6,453 bases of DNA from assembly GCA_947071955.1 (NCBI GenBank), contig CAMTGL010000121.1, forward strand, positions 1-6,453, read 5' to 3'. The notes below the pieces were generated by a model that had not been told where the DNA came from, ran no database searches, and saw nothing but the letters and a program-made list of their open reading frames with translations. This stretch comes from an uncultured Plesiomonas sp. Its GTDB lineage: Bacteria; Pseudomonadota; Gammaproteobacteria; Enterobacterales; CAMTGL01. Every line of letters begins with the position of its first letter. Position 1 is the first letter of the stretch. Below are positions 5,692-6,453 of this stretch, one piece after another. Position numbers and translations under genes: made by a program.

Positions 5692-6453
5692 ATGCGCGCA
5701 CCTAAAATTGATAAAACAGCGATTAGCCCATTTGATCAATATTGTGATGGTTACGGTGCACCGGGTGCACAAGGGCTGGGTTATGTTTCTGTCTTAAAAG
5801 TCTCTTCCGGCACAGTATATAAAACAGATGATGTTCTGCTTGATGGTATTGTTGCGTATGATCGCTCTGAATGTAACGATGCGTATGTAGGTCAAATTAA
5901 CATGCTGACTGCCTCAAGCTTTTGTGGTCTGGCGGGTCAAGTTTGGGGGCATGATCTGGCTGTACATGAAGATATTCATGACAACAAAATTCAGACTGTG
6001 TTAGAAGCGAAGCAATATGATGGCTCTATGCTGAAAGTGTATGATGCTCAGCCATTATTGGATGCCGGTAAAGAGTTATTCGGCAGTGAGTCTGATCGCC
6101 GTTTTCCGCTATTACCGGGTGCACATGTGATTTGTGCCAACAAAAGTGTGACATCGTATCGTCCGGTAAGTGGTGATTTTAAAGAGGGTGAGGCTTATGG
6201 TGTCTGGTCATTTATTGCCATTTCGCTGTCAAAAGATCGTGATAATTGCGCTGACTTATTTATTGAAGATGCCGGTTTGTGGACAAAAAATGATAACGAA
6301 CAAGATCTGGTTGCATTCCTCGAGGAACACCGTAAATCAGTCGTATGGTCAGTTGTCTCTTGTGGTGAAGATTCACACGTATTGTTTGACCGCACTTATG
6401 TCGGTTTTGCCTACTCAATAATGAAGCCAGGTGAAATTGGTACCGCATTAACC
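5692..6453 (+). CDS. hdcA: Pyruvoyl-dependent histidine decarboxylase proenzyme, HdcA-like (3' end outside window)
   Basis: The 254 visible residues align throughout with the pyruvoyl histidine decarboxylase of Lactobacillus 30a as I remember it (about 310 residues), so about 50-55 are missing at the right edge. The enzyme makes histamine and CO2 from histidine in the cytoplasm, consuming a proton. The proenzyme cuts itself between two serines: TASSFCG places these at Ser75-Ser76 (5914-5919), Ser76 becoming the pyruvoyl group at the start of the alpha chain. The substrate-binding aspartate is in GIVAYDR (Asp57, Asp63 in Lactobacillus) and the catalytic glutamate in LFIEDAG (Glu192, Glu197 there). 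VICANKSVT (146-154), YGVWSFIAIS (169-178) and GFAYSIMKPGEIG (238-250) are further matches. The ATG at 5692 follows GAGGA (5679-5683) by 8 nt; an in-frame ATG at 5683 overlaps that site and is less likely. The N-terminus is about six residues shorter than in Lactobacillus. A related substrate cannot be excluded. Confidence 0.9.
   Translation, partial: MRAPKIDKTAISPFDQYCDGYGAPGAQGLGYVSVLKVSSGTVYKTDDVLLDGIVAYDRSECNDAYVGQINMLTASSFCGLAGQVWGHDLAVHEDIHDNKIQTVLEAKQYDGSMLKVYDAQPLLDAGKELFGSESDRRFPLLPGAHVICANKSVTSYRPVSGDFKEGEAYGVWSFIAISLSKDRDNCADLFIEDAGLWTKNDNEQDLVAFLEEHRKSVVWSVVSCGEDSHVLFDRTYVGFAYSIMKPGEIGTALT

Overview
The window is chromosomal DNA from a gammaproteobacterium. Its left two thirds carry a lipid A / KDO block closely resembling that of enteric bacteria and their relatives: the 3' end of msbA, then lpxK, a ycaR-type Trm112 gene, kdsB, a ycbJ-type gene and, on the opposite strand, elyC. 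The order kdsB - ycbJ - elyC(reverse) is the one I remember from Escherichia coli. The E. coli gene ycaQ, which I recall between lpxK and ycaR, is absent. Codon and base usage is moderate in GC. I would guess Aeromonadales (Tolumonas or Aeromonas relatives), but the sequence alone does not prove this.

Layout. Positions 1-2667 form one forward transcription unit with 8-21 nt gaps or an ATGA overlap: msbA (5' end outside the window), lpxK, ycaR and kdsB, closed by a textbook intrinsic terminator at 2695-2721. MsbA flips lipid A-core across the inner membrane, LpxK adds the 4' phosphate to the lipid A disaccharide, and KdsB activates KDO as CMP-KDO for attachment to lipid A. A ycbJ-type phosphotransferase-fold gene follows at 2797-3690 with its own ribosome binding site. 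It is convergent with elyC (3715-4470, reverse), an envelope protein of the SanA/YdcF/DUF218 family.

From about 4471 to 5691 the sequence becomes markedly AT-rich and largely non-coding. In E. coli I would expect cmoM and mukFEB beyond elyC, so synteny breaks here. The tract holds one small reverse-strand gene for a single-pass membrane protein of 62 residues (4951-5139) with a strong ribosome binding site. Downstream of it lies a cluster of overlapping terminator hairpins (4825-4882). Between this gene and the next one is a divergent control region with two abutting perfect palindromes (5372-5405), a possible promoter and a leader with an 8-bp stem-loop.

The window ends inside a forward gene (5692 to the edge) that clearly encodes a pyruvoyl-type histidine decarboxylase proenzyme, with the Ser-Ser self-cleavage site and the key active-site residues in place. 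This class is best known from Gram-positive histamine producers such as Lactobacillus 30a. Its presence beside a lipid A locus in a gammaproteobacterium, in an AT-rich accessory tract, is the most notable feature of the window. Histidine decarboxylation probably serves acid resistance or energy generation through a histidine/histamine antiporter, which would have to be encoded beyond the right edge.
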